A DNA stretch of 64,000 nt from Bacteroidota bacterium (GCA_023251875.1 JAHEXY010000009.1:124001-188000), one strand, 5' to 3'; counted from the stretch's first letter, positions 1 through 9,480 are shown. Program-made: numbers and translations. Notes: a model not told the origin generated them from the sequence alone.

Positions 1-1005
1 CCAAGTGGAACAACCATTACAGACCACAAACAAATTTTTATTAATAATCATATTTATATTACGTTTTCTACTTCTGGAGATGCAGATCTTTTTCTTTTTG
101 AAATAGATACCAATGGAAATAGAGTAGGGCAACTAGATACCGTTGCTTGGAATTCCACTAGCCCAACTAATGATATGGTTCTTACAACAGATAGCACTCA
201 ATTATCAATATTGCATTTCTATCCGGGTTATCAAAGTTGGGCATACTAATATGATTTTAATTTAAAAAAGCTCTCAGGACCTGTTGCAACATCTTCTTCA
301 TTACCGCATAATAATATTGGCAATGCCATTTTTTATAATAACAAATTTTTACTGTTTACCGGAGATGTATTTGGCTTTAATGCAAGCGTTGTGCTTACGA
401 AATGGAAATCAGATTGGGCAACTGCTTCTAGTTCTCCACAAACTATCATTCCAACTTCTGGTGGCGATGGCAAATGGTTTTGCACAGGAGTAACCTTTGA
501 TGCACAAAACGAAAGAATATATTTGGGCTACCAACATATTTACAGTTGGGATAGCATGAATCAAGAACATATTGATATTGCCGTTTTAGATAAGAATTTT
601 AATATTATTGAGACTCAGCATGTAACTGCAAGTGGATATTACCGTCCACATTTTTTATTGTTAGATGGATATTTGTACATGGCCTATGATAAAACCGGAG
701 GAGTATATATTAAAAAATATAAAGTTTTAGAAAATACAAGTGTGGGTATTTCAGAAAATGAATCTCAGGAAAATAGTATAGTTGATGTTTACCCAAATCC
801 TTCGCACCAAGAAGTAACTATTAAGACTAATTCAAAAGTTACTAGATGCGAATTATACGATCAATGTGGAAGTAAAATAAAAACCGTTTCATTTAACAAT
901 GAAGAATCCATTTCATTTTCCTTACATGAAATAAAAACAGGAATTTATTTCATTAAGATTCATACCCTACAAGGAAAGGCCTATCATAAACTTATCGTAA
1001 TGTAA
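1..1005 (+). pseudogene. T9SS-sorted secreted protein, 5'-truncated by the window edge and interrupted by an in-frame TAA
   Basis: Reading frame 1 is open from base 1 to base 1005 except for one TAA at 247-249. Residues before the stop (TITDHKQIFINNHIYITF) and after it (YDFNLKKLSG) both align with the intact 418-aa protein at 15570-16826 (NIADHKHVYLNGYLYVTF and YNLDLDS), in the same order and at the same spacing. The stop therefore interrupts one gene and does not separate two. The end has a T9SS type A sorting domain (VDVYPNPS ... GIYFIKI ... KLIVM), so the ancestral product was exported across the outer membrane. One base change from CAA or AAA would explain the TAA. A restart at the ATG at 391 would lack a signal peptide and is unlikely to be functional. 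A sequencing error cannot be excluded. Confidence 0.8.
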
Positions 1006-1013
1006 AAAACAAA

Positions 1014-1048
1014 ACCTCCAAACCATACATTTATATGGCATTGGAGGT
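1014..1048 (-). terminator. Rho-independent terminator for the lipoprotein gene
   Basis: ACCTCCAA at 1014-1021 pairs with TTGGAGGT at 1041-1048, with an inner CCATA/TATGG stem and a six-base loop. On the minus strand the stem is followed by a T-rich run (complement of 1003-1013). It lies 36 bases beyond the stop of the lipoprotein gene. On the plus strand no T-tract follows, so it looks one-directional. Confidence 0.7.
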
Positions 1049-1083
1049 AAACTAAAAACTAAAAGGGGGTTAGTTCAATTATT

Positions 1084-1770
1084 TTATATACTTATTGTTG
1101 ACGAAATTTTATTATCAAATTCATATTTAGAAAATTCAGGTACATATACTACCGCTGCTAATATAAGAGATTTTCCGCTGAACCAGGTGCCATCATAAAA
1201 AGCCATTGTTTCTGACCATCCTACAAAAGAAGAAGCTCTATCATTCATAGTACCAAGTGTAACGTAAGGAACAGCAGGTAATACAGTAAAAAAGCCTCCT
1301 AATTTATAACTGTTTTGAAACAACGTTCCTCCAACACCTTCTGTTTTATTTGCTTTCGCAGTATTGCTTATACTTGCATAATACTCAATAAAATCTTGTT
1401 TAAGAACACCTGTTCTGTTATAATCTTCAATAATTCCATTTTTATTAGCATAATCTAAAGCTAAGGTTCTTTTAGTTTCTATTTGAGATACTTCTGTTGC
1501 AAAGGTTGATGTTTGACCCCATGTAGCAAATTCTTCATGTGTATCAAATACATAAATCAATTCATCTGAAGCTACAAACATTACTTGCTCGGGAGCATTG
1601 TTGTTAAGCACTGAGAATGGGGTTTCTTGTCCGTGGTAAATGTACTTTACAGATGAAACATTACTTGCTTCTGTGTTAGTGTTTGATGTTAAAATAGGAT
1701 CAACTTCTTTTTTACATGAACTAAATAATGCTGCTGTTGCAAGCATTAGGGAAAAAATTTTTGTTTTCAT
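1084..1770 (-). CDS. Hypothetical lipoprotein, 228 aa
   Basis: The N-terminus has a basic start (MKTK), a hydrophobic stretch and the lipobox LFSSC, with the lipidated cysteine at residue 19, so the mature protein should be membrane-anchored in the periplasm or outer membrane. The rest has no domain I recognise. It is soluble-looking, with a glycine-rich 'EGVGGTLFQ' stretch near residue 147 and a C-terminal half rich in aromatic residues. It is a single-gene unit: pgk diverges from it and a terminator follows it. Function unknown. Confidence 0.75.
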   Translation of the reverse strand: MKTKIFSLMLATAALFSSCKKEVDPILTSNTNTEASNVSSVKYIYHGQETPFSVLNNNAPEQVMFVASDELIYVFDTHEEFATWGQTSTFATEVSQIETKRTLALDYANKNGIIEDYNRTGVLKQDFIEYYASISNTAKANKTEGVGGTLFQNSYKLGGFFTVLPAVPYVTLGTMNDRASSFVGWSETMAFYDGTWFSGKSLILAAVVYVPEFSKYEFDNKISSTISI

Positions 1771-2034
1771 ACAATTGGGGGTTAATTGGTTTTTAATTTA
1801 TTTCACGAAATTATCAGATAAAAATCGAAACAAAAAATCTAAATTTTATAACTATTCAGATTCTAAACGATACTTTTTTGAACAACATTATTACTAACAA
1901 ATTGATTTTTAGTTATATATGATCATCATAAAAATATACCAAATCAGGTTTCTGAAAGACTTTAATGTTGGGTATTGAGATAAAAATAAGATATAAATGA
2001 CGTTTTTTTTCATTTGCATTTTTACCTTATTGGG
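1771..2034. other. Divergent intergenic region between the lipoprotein gene and pgk
   Basis: This AT-rich spacer carries no credible gene. An 85-codon open frame here only reads through the antisense of the lipoprotein start. The pgk promoter lies at its right end. A TAATTTCG element can be read toward the lipoprotein gene on the minus strand, but its upstream TTTG is about 17 bases away, shorter than usual, so I do not call it as a promoter. Confidence 0.4.
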
Positions 2035-2066
2035 TTTGTTGATTCATTTCAATATATCTACTTTTG
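2035..2066 (+). promoter_or_regulatory. Bacteroidetes-type promoter of pgk
   Basis: TTTG at 2035-2038 is followed after 20 bases by TACTTTTG at 2059-2066. This matches the Bacteroidetes primary-sigma consensus TTTG-N19/21-TAnnTTTG. Transcription should begin near 2072. That places the ATG at 2064 upstream of the transcript start and supports translation from 2094. Confidence 0.75.
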
Positions 2067-2093
2067 CAGAAATTATTTGATAATAAATTTGAG

Positions 2094-3287
2094 ATGCAAA
2101 CTATAGACAATTATAATTTTTCCAAAAAAAAGGCCCTTATTCGCGTTGATTTTAATGTGCCCTTGGATGAAAAATATACCATTACTGACGATACGCGTAT
2201 TACAGCTGCAATTCCTACTATTAAAAAAATTAGTAATGATGGAGGCATTGCTATTTTAATGTCGCATTTAGGAAGACCAAAAGGCGGATATTCAGAAAAA
2301 TATTCTCTTAAACATATTGTTGCACATTTATCAAATTTGCTTAGCCAGCAAGTTTTATTTGCAGAAGATTGTATTGGTGAAAAAGCAAAAGCTGTTGTGG
2401 ATAAAGCAAAAGCAGGAGATGTGGTATTATTAGAAAATTTGCGTTTTTATGAAGAAGAAGAAAAGGGAGATGAAAATTTTGCAAAAGACTTAGCAAGTTT
2501 AGGAAATGTTTATGTGAATGATGCTTTTGGAACAGCTCATAGAGCGCATGCTTCAACAACTATTATTGCAAAGTTTTTTCCTAATGATAAATTATTTGGA
2601 TATGTAATGGCGGGAGAAATTTTGAGTATTGATAAAGTACTAAAACATCCGGAGCATCCTGTAACAGCCATTTTGGGTGGAGCAAAAATTTCTGACAAAA
2701 TAAAAATTATTACTCGCTTATTGGATAAAGTAGATAATCTAATTATTGGTGGAGGTATGGCTTTTACATTTGTGAAAGCAAATGGTGGTAATATTGGAAA
2801 ATCATTAGTAGAAGAAGATAAAATGTCATTAGCATTGGAAATTGCAAAGATGGCGAAAGAAAAAAATGTGAAATTATATATTCCAACAGATGCAATTGTA
2901 GCTGATCAATTTTCAAATGAAGCTAATACTGCTACTTGTTTAGTGAATAATATTAAAGAGGGTTGGATGGGACTAGACATAGGACCTGAAACGCAAAAAA
3001 TATTTACAGAAGTAGTAAAAAATTCTGCAAGCATTTTATGGAATGGCCCAATGGGTGTTTTTGAAATGCCCAAATTTGAAAATGGAACTAAATCTATAGC
3101 TGAGGCGGTTGCAAATGCTACACAACAAAATGGAACTTATTCACTAATTGGTGGAGGTGATTCTGTTGCTGCCATCAATAAATACCATTTAGCAGATAAG
3201 GTAAGCTATGTTTCTACAGGAGGTGGTGCCATGCTTGAATATCTTGAAGGAAAAGAATTACCAGGAATAAAAGCGATTTTGAATTAA
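2094..3287 (+). CDS. pgk: Phosphoglycerate kinase
   Basis: This enzyme transfers the acyl phosphate of 1,3-bisphosphoglycerate to ADP in glycolysis, and the reverse in gluconeogenesis. From the ATG at 2094 it is 397 residues, the normal length. It has the substrate-binding RVDFNVPL (residues 17-24) and SHLGRPKG (57-64), the hinge region, and the nucleotide-site GGGDS near residue 353. The open frame reaches back to an ATG at 2064, but the extra ten residues are not family-like and would overlap the promoter. It is a stand-alone gene running convergent with frr. Confidence 0.97.
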   Translation: MQTIDNYNFSKKKALIRVDFNVPLDEKYTITDDTRITAAIPTIKKISNDGGIAILMSHLGRPKGGYSEKYSLKHIVAHLSNLLSQQVLFAEDCIGEKAKAVVDKAKAGDVVLLENLRFYEEEEKGDENFAKDLASLGNVYVNDAFGTAHRAHASTTIIAKFFPNDKLFGYVMAGEILSIDKVLKHPEHPVTAILGGAKISDKIKIITRLLDKVDNLIIGGGMAFTFVKANGGNIGKSLVEEDKMSLALEIAKMAKEKNVKLYIPTDAIVADQFSNEANTATCLVNNIKEGWMGLDIGPETQKIFTEVVKNSASILWNGPMGVFEMPKFENGTKSIAEAVANATQQNGTYSLIGGGDSVAAINKYHLADKVSYVSTGGGAMLEYLEGKELPGIKAILN

Positions 3288-3300
3288 TACTTTGAGAGAT

Positions 3301-3318
3301 GTAAGAAGAAATTCTTAC
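3301..3318. terminator. Weak hairpin between convergent pgk and frr
   Basis: GTAAGAA (3301-3307) and TTCTTAC (3312-3318) pair around a GAAA loop. The stem overlaps the last codon and stop of frr and lies 13 bases beyond pgk. Neither strand has a convincing T-tract, so it may be only a weak shared terminator. Confidence 0.3.
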
Positions 3319-3896
3319 ACTGTCATAATATCCTGTTCTTTTACAGAAACAGTTGCATCAACTTTAGAGTTATATGAATCGGTAAGTTGTTGAATTTTGG
3401 TTTCAACAGTTTTAGCTTGATCTTCAGGTAAACCTTTTTTGCTAAGGGCTTTTATAGTTTCATTGGCATCTCTTCTAATGGTACGTAAACTTACTCTACA
3501 ATTTTCTCCTTCAGCTTTTACTTTTTTTACTAGATCTTTTCTTCTGTCTTCTGTTAACATGGGTATATTAATGCGAACTACTTTTCCATCGTTTTGTGGT
3601 GTTACGCCAAGGTTCGCCATATTAATGGCTCTTTCAATGCCTTCTAATAATCCTTTTTCATAAGGTTGTATCATTAATGATCTTGCATCGGGTGTACTTA
3701 CAGTTGCAACTTGATTTAATGGAGTATTTACGCCATAATATTCTACATAAATTCCATCTAGCATTTGAGGATTAGCCCTGCCGGCTTTAAGTTTTGTAAG
3801 AGCAGTTTTTAAATGTTCAATAGCTTGATCCATTTGTTCAGTAGCCATTTCTAAACAAAAAACTATTTCTTCATCAAGTGTAGTGGTTGTTTTCAT
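3315..3896 (-). CDS. frr: Ribosome recycling factor
   Basis: With EF-G this protein splits post-termination ribosomes into subunits. It is 193 aa against about 185 for the family, with a slightly longer N-terminus. The recognisable core is the three-helix bundle and small domain: LKAGRANPQMLDGIYVEYYG, then LNQVATVSTPDARSLMIQPYE, then RINIPMLTEDRRKDLVK, and helix III with 'VSLRTIRRDANETIK'. It lies 99 bases downstream of pyrH, the usual pyrH-frr order, and is probably co-transcribed with it. The gap contains a dispersed repeat. Confidence 0.96.
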   Translation of the reverse strand: MKTTTTLDEEIVFCLEMATEQMDQAIEHLKTALTKLKAGRANPQMLDGIYVEYYGVNTPLNQVATVSTPDARSLMIQPYEKGLLEGIERAINMANLGVTPQNDGKVVRINIPMLTEDRRKDLVKKVKAEGENCRVSLRTIRRDANETIKALSKKGLPEDQAKTVETKIQQLTDSYNSKVDATVSVKEQDIMTV

Positions 3897-3923
3897 AAAA
3901 AAATTATTTTTTTGGTACTTAAT

Positions 3924-3954
3924 CCTTCGACTCTACTCAGAACTCAGAGTGACA
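3924..3954. repeat. Dispersed CCTTCGACT...CTCAG...AGTGACA repeat
   Basis: This repeat lies in the frr-pyrH gap. It resembles the element at 49803-49850, read there on the opposite strand as CCTTCGACTTCGCTGAGG. Both share the CCTTCGACT core and a CTCAG/CTGAG element. It is intergenic and its function is unknown. Confidence 0.45.
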
Positions 3955-3995
3955 CAATACATAAGTTTATGCTATATAAATTGAAGTACAAATTA

Positions 3996-4709
3996 TTAAA
4001 ATTTCACCAAAGTACCAACTGCTTCACCAAATACAACTCTATGCAAATTGCCGGGTTTATTCATATCGAAAACAATAATCGGAAGTTTGTTTTCATTACA
4101 CAAAGTAAATGCTGTTAGGTCCATTACGCTTAAGCCTTTATCATATACTTCTGAAAAAGAAATTTCTTCGTATCGAACTGCATCTTTGTTTTTTTCAGGA
4201 TCAGATGTATAAATACCATCAACACGGGTTCCTTTTAAAATAACATCTGCTTCAATTTCAATAGCACGTAATGCAGCCGCTGTATCTGTTGTAAAATATG
4301 GGTTTCCTGTACCTGCCCCAAAAATAACAACACGTTTTTTTTCTAAATGGCGCATCGCTCTTCTACGAATAAAAGGTTCACAAATTTGCTCCATTTTTAT
4401 AGCCGATTGCAAACGTGTTTGTATACCAAGTTTTTCAAGACTTGATTGTAAAGCCATACTATTAATATTGGTAGCAAGCATTCCCATATAATCGCCTTGT
4501 ACTCTATCCATGCCTCCGGCAGCAGCTTGTACACCTCTAAATATATTTCCCCCTCCAATTACTATGGCCAGCTCAACTCCCTCTTCAGTTATATTTTTTA
4601 TCTCATGAGCATATTGGGTAAGCATTTCCGGATCTATTCCGTATTGTTGTTTTCCCATGAGGGCTTCGCCACTAAGTTTGAGGAGGATTCTTTTATATTT
4701 TAATTTCAT
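3996..4709 (-). CDS. pyrH: UMP kinase
   Basis: This hexameric amino-acid-kinase-family enzyme makes UDP from UMP. Starting at [19 protein letters not shown] it is 237 aa, typical for bacterial PyrH. The frame extends ten residues further upstream to 4739, but that part would run into the tsf terminator and is not conserved. Visible motifs are KLSGEAL (substrate and phosphate loop), [45 protein letters not shown] and the Asp-rich 'YTSDPEKN'. It follows rpsB-tsf, a common Bacteroidetes order, but a terminator separates it from tsf. Confidence 0.96.
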   Translation of the reverse strand: MKLKYKRILLKLSGEALMGKQQYGIDPEMLTQYAHEIKNITEEGVELAIVIGGGNIFRGVQAAAGGMDRVQGDYMGMLATNINSMALQSSLEKLGIQTRLQSAIKMEQICEPFIRRRAMRHLEKKRVVIFGAGTGNPYFTTDTAAALRAIEIEADVILKGTRVDGIYTSDPEKNKDAVRYEEISFSEVYDKGLSVMDLTAFTLCNENKLPIIVFDMNKPGNLHRVVFGEAVGTLVKF

Positions 4710-4737
4710 TATTTGAAGTTTATGGGATTTATTGGGC

Positions 4738-4767
4738 AAAAAAAAAGAGAGAACAATGTCTCTCTTT
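4738..4767 (-). terminator. Rho-independent terminator after tsf
   Basis: On the minus strand AAAGAGAGA (complement of 4759-4767) pairs perfectly with TCTCTCTTT (complement of 4744-4752) around a six-base loop. An unbroken run of T follows (complement of 4738-4746). It sits six bases after the tsf stop and should end the rplM-rpsI-rpsB-tsf transcript. Confidence 0.85.
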
Positions 4768-4772
4768 AAAAT

Positions 4773-5615
4773 TTATGATTTTAACGCAAAGCGTTTAAAG
4801 GCTGTAACAGTAAGCCCTTTGTGCGTATCTTGCAAAAACTGACGAACTGTTTTTTTATTGTCTTTAAAAAACTCTTGGTTTAATAAAGTACTTTCAGTAA
4901 AGAACTTATTCAAACGACCTTTTGAAATTTGTTCAGCCATTTTTTCAGGTTTTCCTTCTTTAATAGCCAATTCTTTTGCAATTTCTAATTCTTTTGCAAC
5001 CGTTTCGGCAGGAACATCATCTTTATCAAGAGCAATTGGCCCCATAGCAGCAATTTGCATTGCAATATCTTTTCCGGTTTCATCAACTGAAGCAAAGCTT
5101 GCATCACTTAATCCCACTAAAGAGGCCAAACGATTTCCTGGATGGATGTATGCAAAAACTTTAGCAGCTTCTACATAAGCCAATTGAGAAATGTCCATTT
5201 TCTCACCTATTACACCCACTTTTTCGATAATGGTATCATTAACAGTTAAGGAGCCGTTATAGCTAACCGCTTTAAATTGTTCAATAGAGTCTGATTTATT
5301 TTTTAATGCTAAATCGACAAGAGAATTTACGTAAGAAACAAAGTCTGCATTTTTTGCAACAAAATCAGTTTCGCAATTATAAACCAATATTACTCCCATT
5401 TTTCCATCGGCAGTAGTTTTAGCAAGTACTACCCCTTCCGAAGCTTGCATATCAGCTCTTTTGTTTGCTACTTTTTGTCCTTTTTTTCTAAGAACTTCAA
5501 TTGCTTTTTCAAAATCTCCATTTGCTTCAACCAATGCATTTTTACAATCCATCATACCGGAACCGGTTTGTTGACGGAGTTTATTTACTTCTGAAGCACT
5601 TATTGTTGCTGTCAT
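4773..5615 (-). CDS. tsf: Translation elongation factor Ts
   Basis: This is the guanine-nucleotide exchange factor for EF-Tu. At 280 aa it is normal for the phylum. The N-terminal UBA-like segment has LRQQTGSGMMDCKNAL (13-28) and EKAIEVLRKKGQK. The core has VYNCETDFVAKNADF, which in the family contacts EF-Tu. The C-terminus is lysine-rich (VTAFKRFALKS). The gene starts eight bases after rpsB, the classic rpsB-tsf pair. Confidence 0.97.
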   Translation of the reverse strand: MTATISASEVNKLRQQTGSGMMDCKNALVEANGDFEKAIEVLRKKGQKVANKRADMQASEGVVLAKTTADGKMGVILVYNCETDFVAKNADFVSYVNSLVDLALKNKSDSIEQFKAVSYNGSLTVNDTIIEKVGVIGEKMDISQLAYVEAAKVFAYIHPGNRLASLVGLSDASFASVDETGKDIAMQIAAMGPIALDKDDVPAETVAKELEIAKELAIKEGKPEKMAEQISKGRLNKFFTESTLLNQEFFKDNKKTVRQFLQDTHKGLTVTAFKRFALKS

Positions 5616-5623
5616 AATATTAT

Positions 5624-6529
5624 TTAATTTTTATCACCAGATTTATAGGGAGTACGTTTTCCACCAACCCCTCTTTTAGTTGCAGGAAGTTTTTCTGCAA
5701 CTTTTGCAGTACTTACTTTTTTACTTCCAATAACAACTTCTTCTTTTTCATCTTCAAATTTGCGAAGTTTCTTTTCAATAGATTCAACATCATCTTCAAC
5801 TTCTGCATCTTCTTTTTTATCTACAACTTTTTCTTTATCTAATTTTCTTTCGCTTAATCCCTCTTGAATTGATTCAGTAATTTTTGTAATCAACAATAAT
5901 ATTGCTTTTGTAGCATCATCATTAGCAGGAATAGGAAAATCTACTTTATTAGGATCTGAATTGGTATCCACTACTGCAAAAGTAGGAATGTTTAATCTTT
6001 TTGCTTCTTGAATTGCAATATGTTCTTTGTTAATATCTACAATAAATAAAGCCGCTGGCAAACGAGTAAGGTCTGTAATGCTACCAAGCATTTTTTGCAT
6101 TTTCTCAGTTTGACGTTGAATTTGCAATCTTTCGCGTTTTGAAATGCTTAAAAATGCAGGATCCGTTTTCATTTTATCCATAGATGTCATCTTACGAATT
6201 GACTTACGGATGGTATGAAAATTGGTAAGTGTACCACCTAACCAACGTTCAGTTATATAAGGCATGTTTACTTCTTTCACTTTTTCAGCTACTACATCTT
6301 TTGCTTGTTTTTTTGTAGCAACAAAAAGAATTTTTTTGCCTGATTTTGCTATTTGCTTAAGTGCAGAAGTTGCTTCGTTTAATTTGGCAATGGTTTTATT
6401 GAGATCAATAATATGAATACCATTTTTTTCCATGAAAATATAAGGGGCCATGCTTGGATTCCACTTTTTTCTTAAGTGTCCGTAGTGTACTCCTGCTTCT
6501 AATAACTCCTGATGTGTTACGTTTGCCAT
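5624..6529 (-). CDS. rpsB: Small ribosomal subunit protein uS2, with a long C-terminal extension
   Basis: S2 binds the head/body junction of the 30S subunit. The core is clear: LLEAGVHYGHLRKKWNPSMAPYIF, RWLGGTLTNFHTI, then LPAALFIVDINKEHIAIQEA and 'VDTNSDP'. The family core ends near residue 225. About 75 further residues follow, highly charged: acidic around 240-265, then basic and ending TPYKSGDKN. Extensions of this kind occur in some Bacteroidetes, but this one is long and probably disordered. It is co-transcribed with rpsI upstream and tsf downstream. Confidence 0.96.
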   Translation of the reverse strand: MANVTHQELLEAGVHYGHLRKKWNPSMAPYIFMEKNGIHIIDLNKTIAKLNEATSALKQIAKSGKKILFVATKKQAKDVVAEKVKEVNMPYITERWLGGTLTNFHTIRKSIRKMTSMDKMKTDPAFLSISKRERLQIQRQTEKMQKMLGSITDLTRLPAALFIVDINKEHIAIQEAKRLNIPTFAVVDTNSDPNKVDFPIPANDDATKAILLLITKITESIQEGLSERKLDKEKVVDKKEDAEVEDDVESIEKKLRKFEDEKEEVVIGSKKVSTAKVAEKLPATKRGVGGKRTPYKSGDKN

Positions 6530-6553
6530 GTGATGATTATAATCTTTAAAATA

Positions 6554-6940
6554 TTAACGTTTACTGAATTGGAATCTCTTTCTTGCTTTTTTCTGACCTG
6601 GCTTTTTTCTTTCAACCATTCTAGAATCTCTAGTCATTAATCCATGCGTTTTTAATGTTGATTTATATTCCGGATTAATTTTAACCAATGCTCTGGAAAT
6701 ACCAAGAGACAATGCTTCCGCTTGTCCACTAATGCCACCACCATCAAGATTAGCAACAATATCATATTTACCGGCTACATCAACCAATTTGAGAGCTTGT
6801 TTTGCAGTGTTTTGTAAAATAACTGTAGGGAAGTATTCGGCAATATCTTTACCATTAATTAAAATAGAGCCTTTTCCTGTACTTACATATACACGAGCAA
6901 TGGCTGTTTTTCTTCTTCCTAAAGCATTAATTGTTTCCAT
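6554..6940 (-). CDS. rpsI: Small ribosomal subunit protein uS9
   Basis: This 128-aa protein of the 30S head has the family's glycine-rich start (ALGRRKTAIARVYVSTGKG), the middle motif GGGISGQAEALSLGISRAL, and the conserved basic tail ending KKARKRFQFSKR, whose last residues reach the P-site tRNA. The gene starts 21 bases after rplM stops, the usual rplM-rpsI pair. Confidence 0.97.
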   Translation of the reverse strand: METINALGRRKTAIARVYVSTGKGSILINGKDIAEYFPTVILQNTAKQALKLVDVAGKYDIVANLDGGGISGQAEALSLGISRALVKINPEYKSTLKTHGLMTRDSRMVERKKPGQKKARKRFQFSKR

Positions 6941-6961
6941 TCTTTATTATTGATAGGTGAT

Positions 6962-7411
6962 TTATTTACTTGTTGCTACTTTTTTAGGATTTTGTGCTTG
7001 GTGCGGATGTTCTGCACCTACATATACATGTAAATTTCTATACATTTCAGCACCCAATTTTGTTTTAGGAAGCATCCCTTTCACTGCTTTTTCAACTACA
7101 GCAATTGGTTTTCTTCCTAATAATTCAGCAGGTGTTGCAAAACGTTGTCCACCTGGATAGCCTGTATAATGAATATAAACCTTATCAGTCATTTTTTTTC
7201 CTGTAAGTTTTATTTTTTCTGCATTTACAACTATTACATAATCTCCGGCATCACTATGTGGAGTAAAATTAGTTTTATGCTTACCTCTTAAAAGACTTGC
7301 TACTTTAGAAGAAAATCTTCCTAATGTTTGGTCAGCAGCATCTATCACTAACCATTGCTTATTTGCTGTGGCATCATTTGCCAAAACGGTTTTATACGAA
7401 CGTGTATCCAC
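6962..7411 (-). CDS. rplM: Large ribosomal subunit protein uL13
   Basis: This 149-aa early-assembly protein of the 50S subunit has WLVIDAADQTLGRFSSKVASLLRGKHK, GDYVIVVNAEKIKLTGKK, YPGGQR and AVKGMLPKTKLGAEMYRNLHVY, all hallmarks of L13. It is the first gene of the minus-strand cluster rplM-rpsI-rpsB-tsf and has its own promoter about 57 bases upstream. Confidence 0.97.
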   Translation of the reverse strand: MDTRSYKTVLANDATANKQWLVIDAADQTLGRFSSKVASLLRGKHKTNFTPHSDAGDYVIVVNAEKIKLTGKKMTDKVYIHYTGYPGGQRFATPAELLGRKPIAVVEKAVKGMLPKTKLGAEMYRNLHVYVGAEHPHQAQNPKKVATSK

Positions 7412-7467
7412 TTTAAAAAATTTAAGCTCTTTTTAATAAAAGCTGTTTATAAAAAGTTTAAGGACCG

Positions 7468-7498
7468 CAAAGTTATGGTTTTTTATATTTAAAACAAA
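7468..7498 (-). promoter_or_regulatory. Bacteroidetes-type promoter of the rplM operon
   Basis: Read on the minus strand, TTTG (complement of 7495-7498) is followed after 19 bases by TAACTTTG (complement of 7468-7475), an exact fit to TTTG-N19-TAnnTTTG. The predicted 5' leader is about 50 bases. Confidence 0.75.
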
Positions 7499-7609
7499 TC
7501 TTTTATAGGTTCATATCTAATAAATCAGCTATATTTAGTAAAAACCGACTGTTTTACATTGGTATTTAGCAGATTTTTATACATTGTTTTTTATATAAGA
7601 ATAAAAACT

Positions 7610-9478
7610 ATGAAAATATATAAAAGCCCATTTTTAGCATTTAGAGGGCAAATGGCATTTATAAAGTGCTTATTATTTGTTCTATTCTTACTATTATTGC
7701 CTCGTACAATGTTTGCCCAAGGCTCATTTGAAGAGCAATTGGCCAATCAATATTACCAAAACAAAGAATACGATAAAGCGGCAGATAGTTATGAAAAACT
7801 ATTTGAGCAAACCAAATCACCGCAATTTTACACTTATTATTTCAACTGCTTAATTGAATTAAAAGATTTTGACAAAGCAGAAAAACTCATTAAAAAACAA
7901 ATCAAACAAAATGCCGATGTGCCTAATTATATGGTTGATTTGGGTTATTTGTATAAAATTTCTGCACAAGATGGTAAGTCGAAACAGCAATATGATAATG
8001 CCATAAAAAATCTTGCTCCTGATCAATCTCAAGTAATTGATTTAGCCAATGCATTTATTGCTAAAAGAGAATTTGATTATGCCATTAAAACTTATTTAGC
8101 AGGAAGGAAATTAATGGGTAATGTGTATCCTTTTAATTTTGAATTGGCTGAAGTGTATGCTTCGCAAAACAAAATTGCAGAAGCCATTCATGAATATTTA
8201 GATATTTTATTACTTAATGAATCATACGAACAAAATGTGCAAGATGCCTTGCAAAATATTGTGTATGCCGATGGAGAAGGACCAAAAACAGAATTACTGA
8301 AAACTGAATTTTTAAAACTGGTACAAAAATATCCCGATAAGATTGTATATGCAGAAATGTTAATATGGCATTTTATTCAGCTTAAGAATTTTGATATGGC
8401 CTTGATTCAGGTTAAGGCTTTGGATAAACGCAATAACGAAGGTGGAGAAAGAGTAATGTCATTGGCTGAAATGTGTGTAACCAATCAAAATTATGATGTG
8501 GCCATTAAAGCTTATGAATATGTAATTGATAAAGGCAAAAATTCTTACAATTATATTGACGCCAAAATGGGTATGGTAAATACTCTCAATGCCAAGCTTA
8601 ACAATACTTCTAATTATACCAAGCAAGATGTGTTGAATTTACAAAATCAATACACTTCAACATTAAATGAGTTGGGTAAATCTGCAAAAACAATTTCTTT
8701 AATTAAAGGATGGGCGCATTTAATGGCTTTTTATCTCGATGATACCAAAGATGCCATTGCCTTATTGCAAGAGGCTTTGCAAATGGCAAATTTGAATGAA
8801 ACAAACCAAGCAGAATGTAAATTAGAATTAGGTGATATATTACTGCTGTCCGGAGATGTGTGGGAATCTACTTTATTATATTCTCAAGTAGAAAAAGCTT
8901 TTAAGCATGATGTGCTAGGGCATGAAGCAAAATTTAGGAATGCAAAATTATCGTATTACAAAGGAGAATTTGAATGGGCGCAGGCGCAGTTGGATGTATT
9001 GAAAGCTGCTACTTCAAAATTAATAGCAAATAATGCTATGGATTTATCACTTTTAATTAGCGATAACATTGCCATAGATTCAAACTTTACACCACTCATG
9101 ATGTATGCACGTGCCGATCTTTTAGCTTTTCAACATAAAGATAGTTTGGCATTGCTAACGCTCGATTCTGTTCTTACTAAATTTCCTGAAAGAGATATTA
9201 AAGATGAAGTGTATTTTTCTCAAGCAAAAATTGATTTACGTCATGGGCAATTTCAAACAGCAGCAGATTTATTTCAAAAAATTGTTGAGGTTGCACCCAA
9301 AGGCATTTATGCCGATGATGCTTTATTTAAACTAGCCGATTTAGAACAACATCATTTTTCGGATCCTAAAAAGGCAATGGATTTATATGAAAAACTCATG
9401 GTTAATTACCCGGGGAGTTTATATGTTGCCGAAGCAAGAAGGCAATTTAGGATTTTGAGGGGAGATGCCGTTAATTAA
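7610..9478 (+). CDS. Exported tetratricopeptide-repeat protein
   Basis: From the ATG at 7610 the protein is 622 aa. It has a signal peptide whose hydrophobic core (FIKCLLFVLFLLLLPRTMFAQG) ends in a likely cleavage after FAQ, so the ATG at 7652 is also possible. The frame extends to a TTG at 7559, which adds nothing family-like. The rest is alpha-helical with many degenerate TPR units, for example QYYQNKEYDKAADSYEKLF and 'AADLFQKIVEVAPKGIYADDALFKLADLEQ' near the C-terminus. It probably works in the periplasm as a scaffold. No partner is evident from the neighbours. Confidence 0.8.
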   Translation: MKIYKSPFLAFRGQMAFIKCLLFVLFLLLLPRTMFAQGSFEEQLANQYYQNKEYDKAADSYEKLFEQTKSPQFYTYYFNCLIELKDFDKAEKLIKKQIKQNADVPNYMVDLGYLYKISAQDGKSKQQYDNAIKNLAPDQSQVIDLANAFIAKREFDYAIKTYLAGRKLMGNVYPFNFELAEVYASQNKIAEAIHEYLDILLLNESYEQNVQDALQNIVYADGEGPKTELLKTEFLKLVQKYPDKIVYAEMLIWHFIQLKNFDMALIQVKALDKRNNEGGERVMSLAEMCVTNQNYDVAIKAYEYVIDKGKNSYNYIDAKMGMVNTLNAKLNNTSNYTKQDVLNLQNQYTSTLNELGKSAKTISLIKGWAHLMAFYLDDTKDAIALLQEALQMANLNETNQAECKLELGDILLLSGDVWESTLLYSQVEKAFKHDVLGHEAKFRNAKLSYYKGEFEWAQAQLDVLKAATSKLIANNAMDLSLLISDNIAIDSNFTPLMMYARADLLAFQHKDSLALLTLDSVLTKFPERDIKDEVYFSQAKIDLRHGQFQTAADLFQKIVEVAPKGIYADDALFKLADLEQHHFSDPKKAMDLYEKLMVNYPGSLYVAEARRQFRILRGDAVN

Positions 9479-9480
9479 CA

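Noticed and set aside
391..1005. Separate 204-aa gene starting at 391
   Set aside because: It has no signal peptide although it ends in a T9SS sorting domain, and the sequence upstream in the same frame is homologous to the intact paralogue. It is the 3' part of the interrupted gene.
2064..2093. Ten-residue N-terminal extension of phosphoglycerate kinase
   Set aside because: It overlaps the -7 promoter element and precedes the predicted transcription start, and the family starts at the later ATG.
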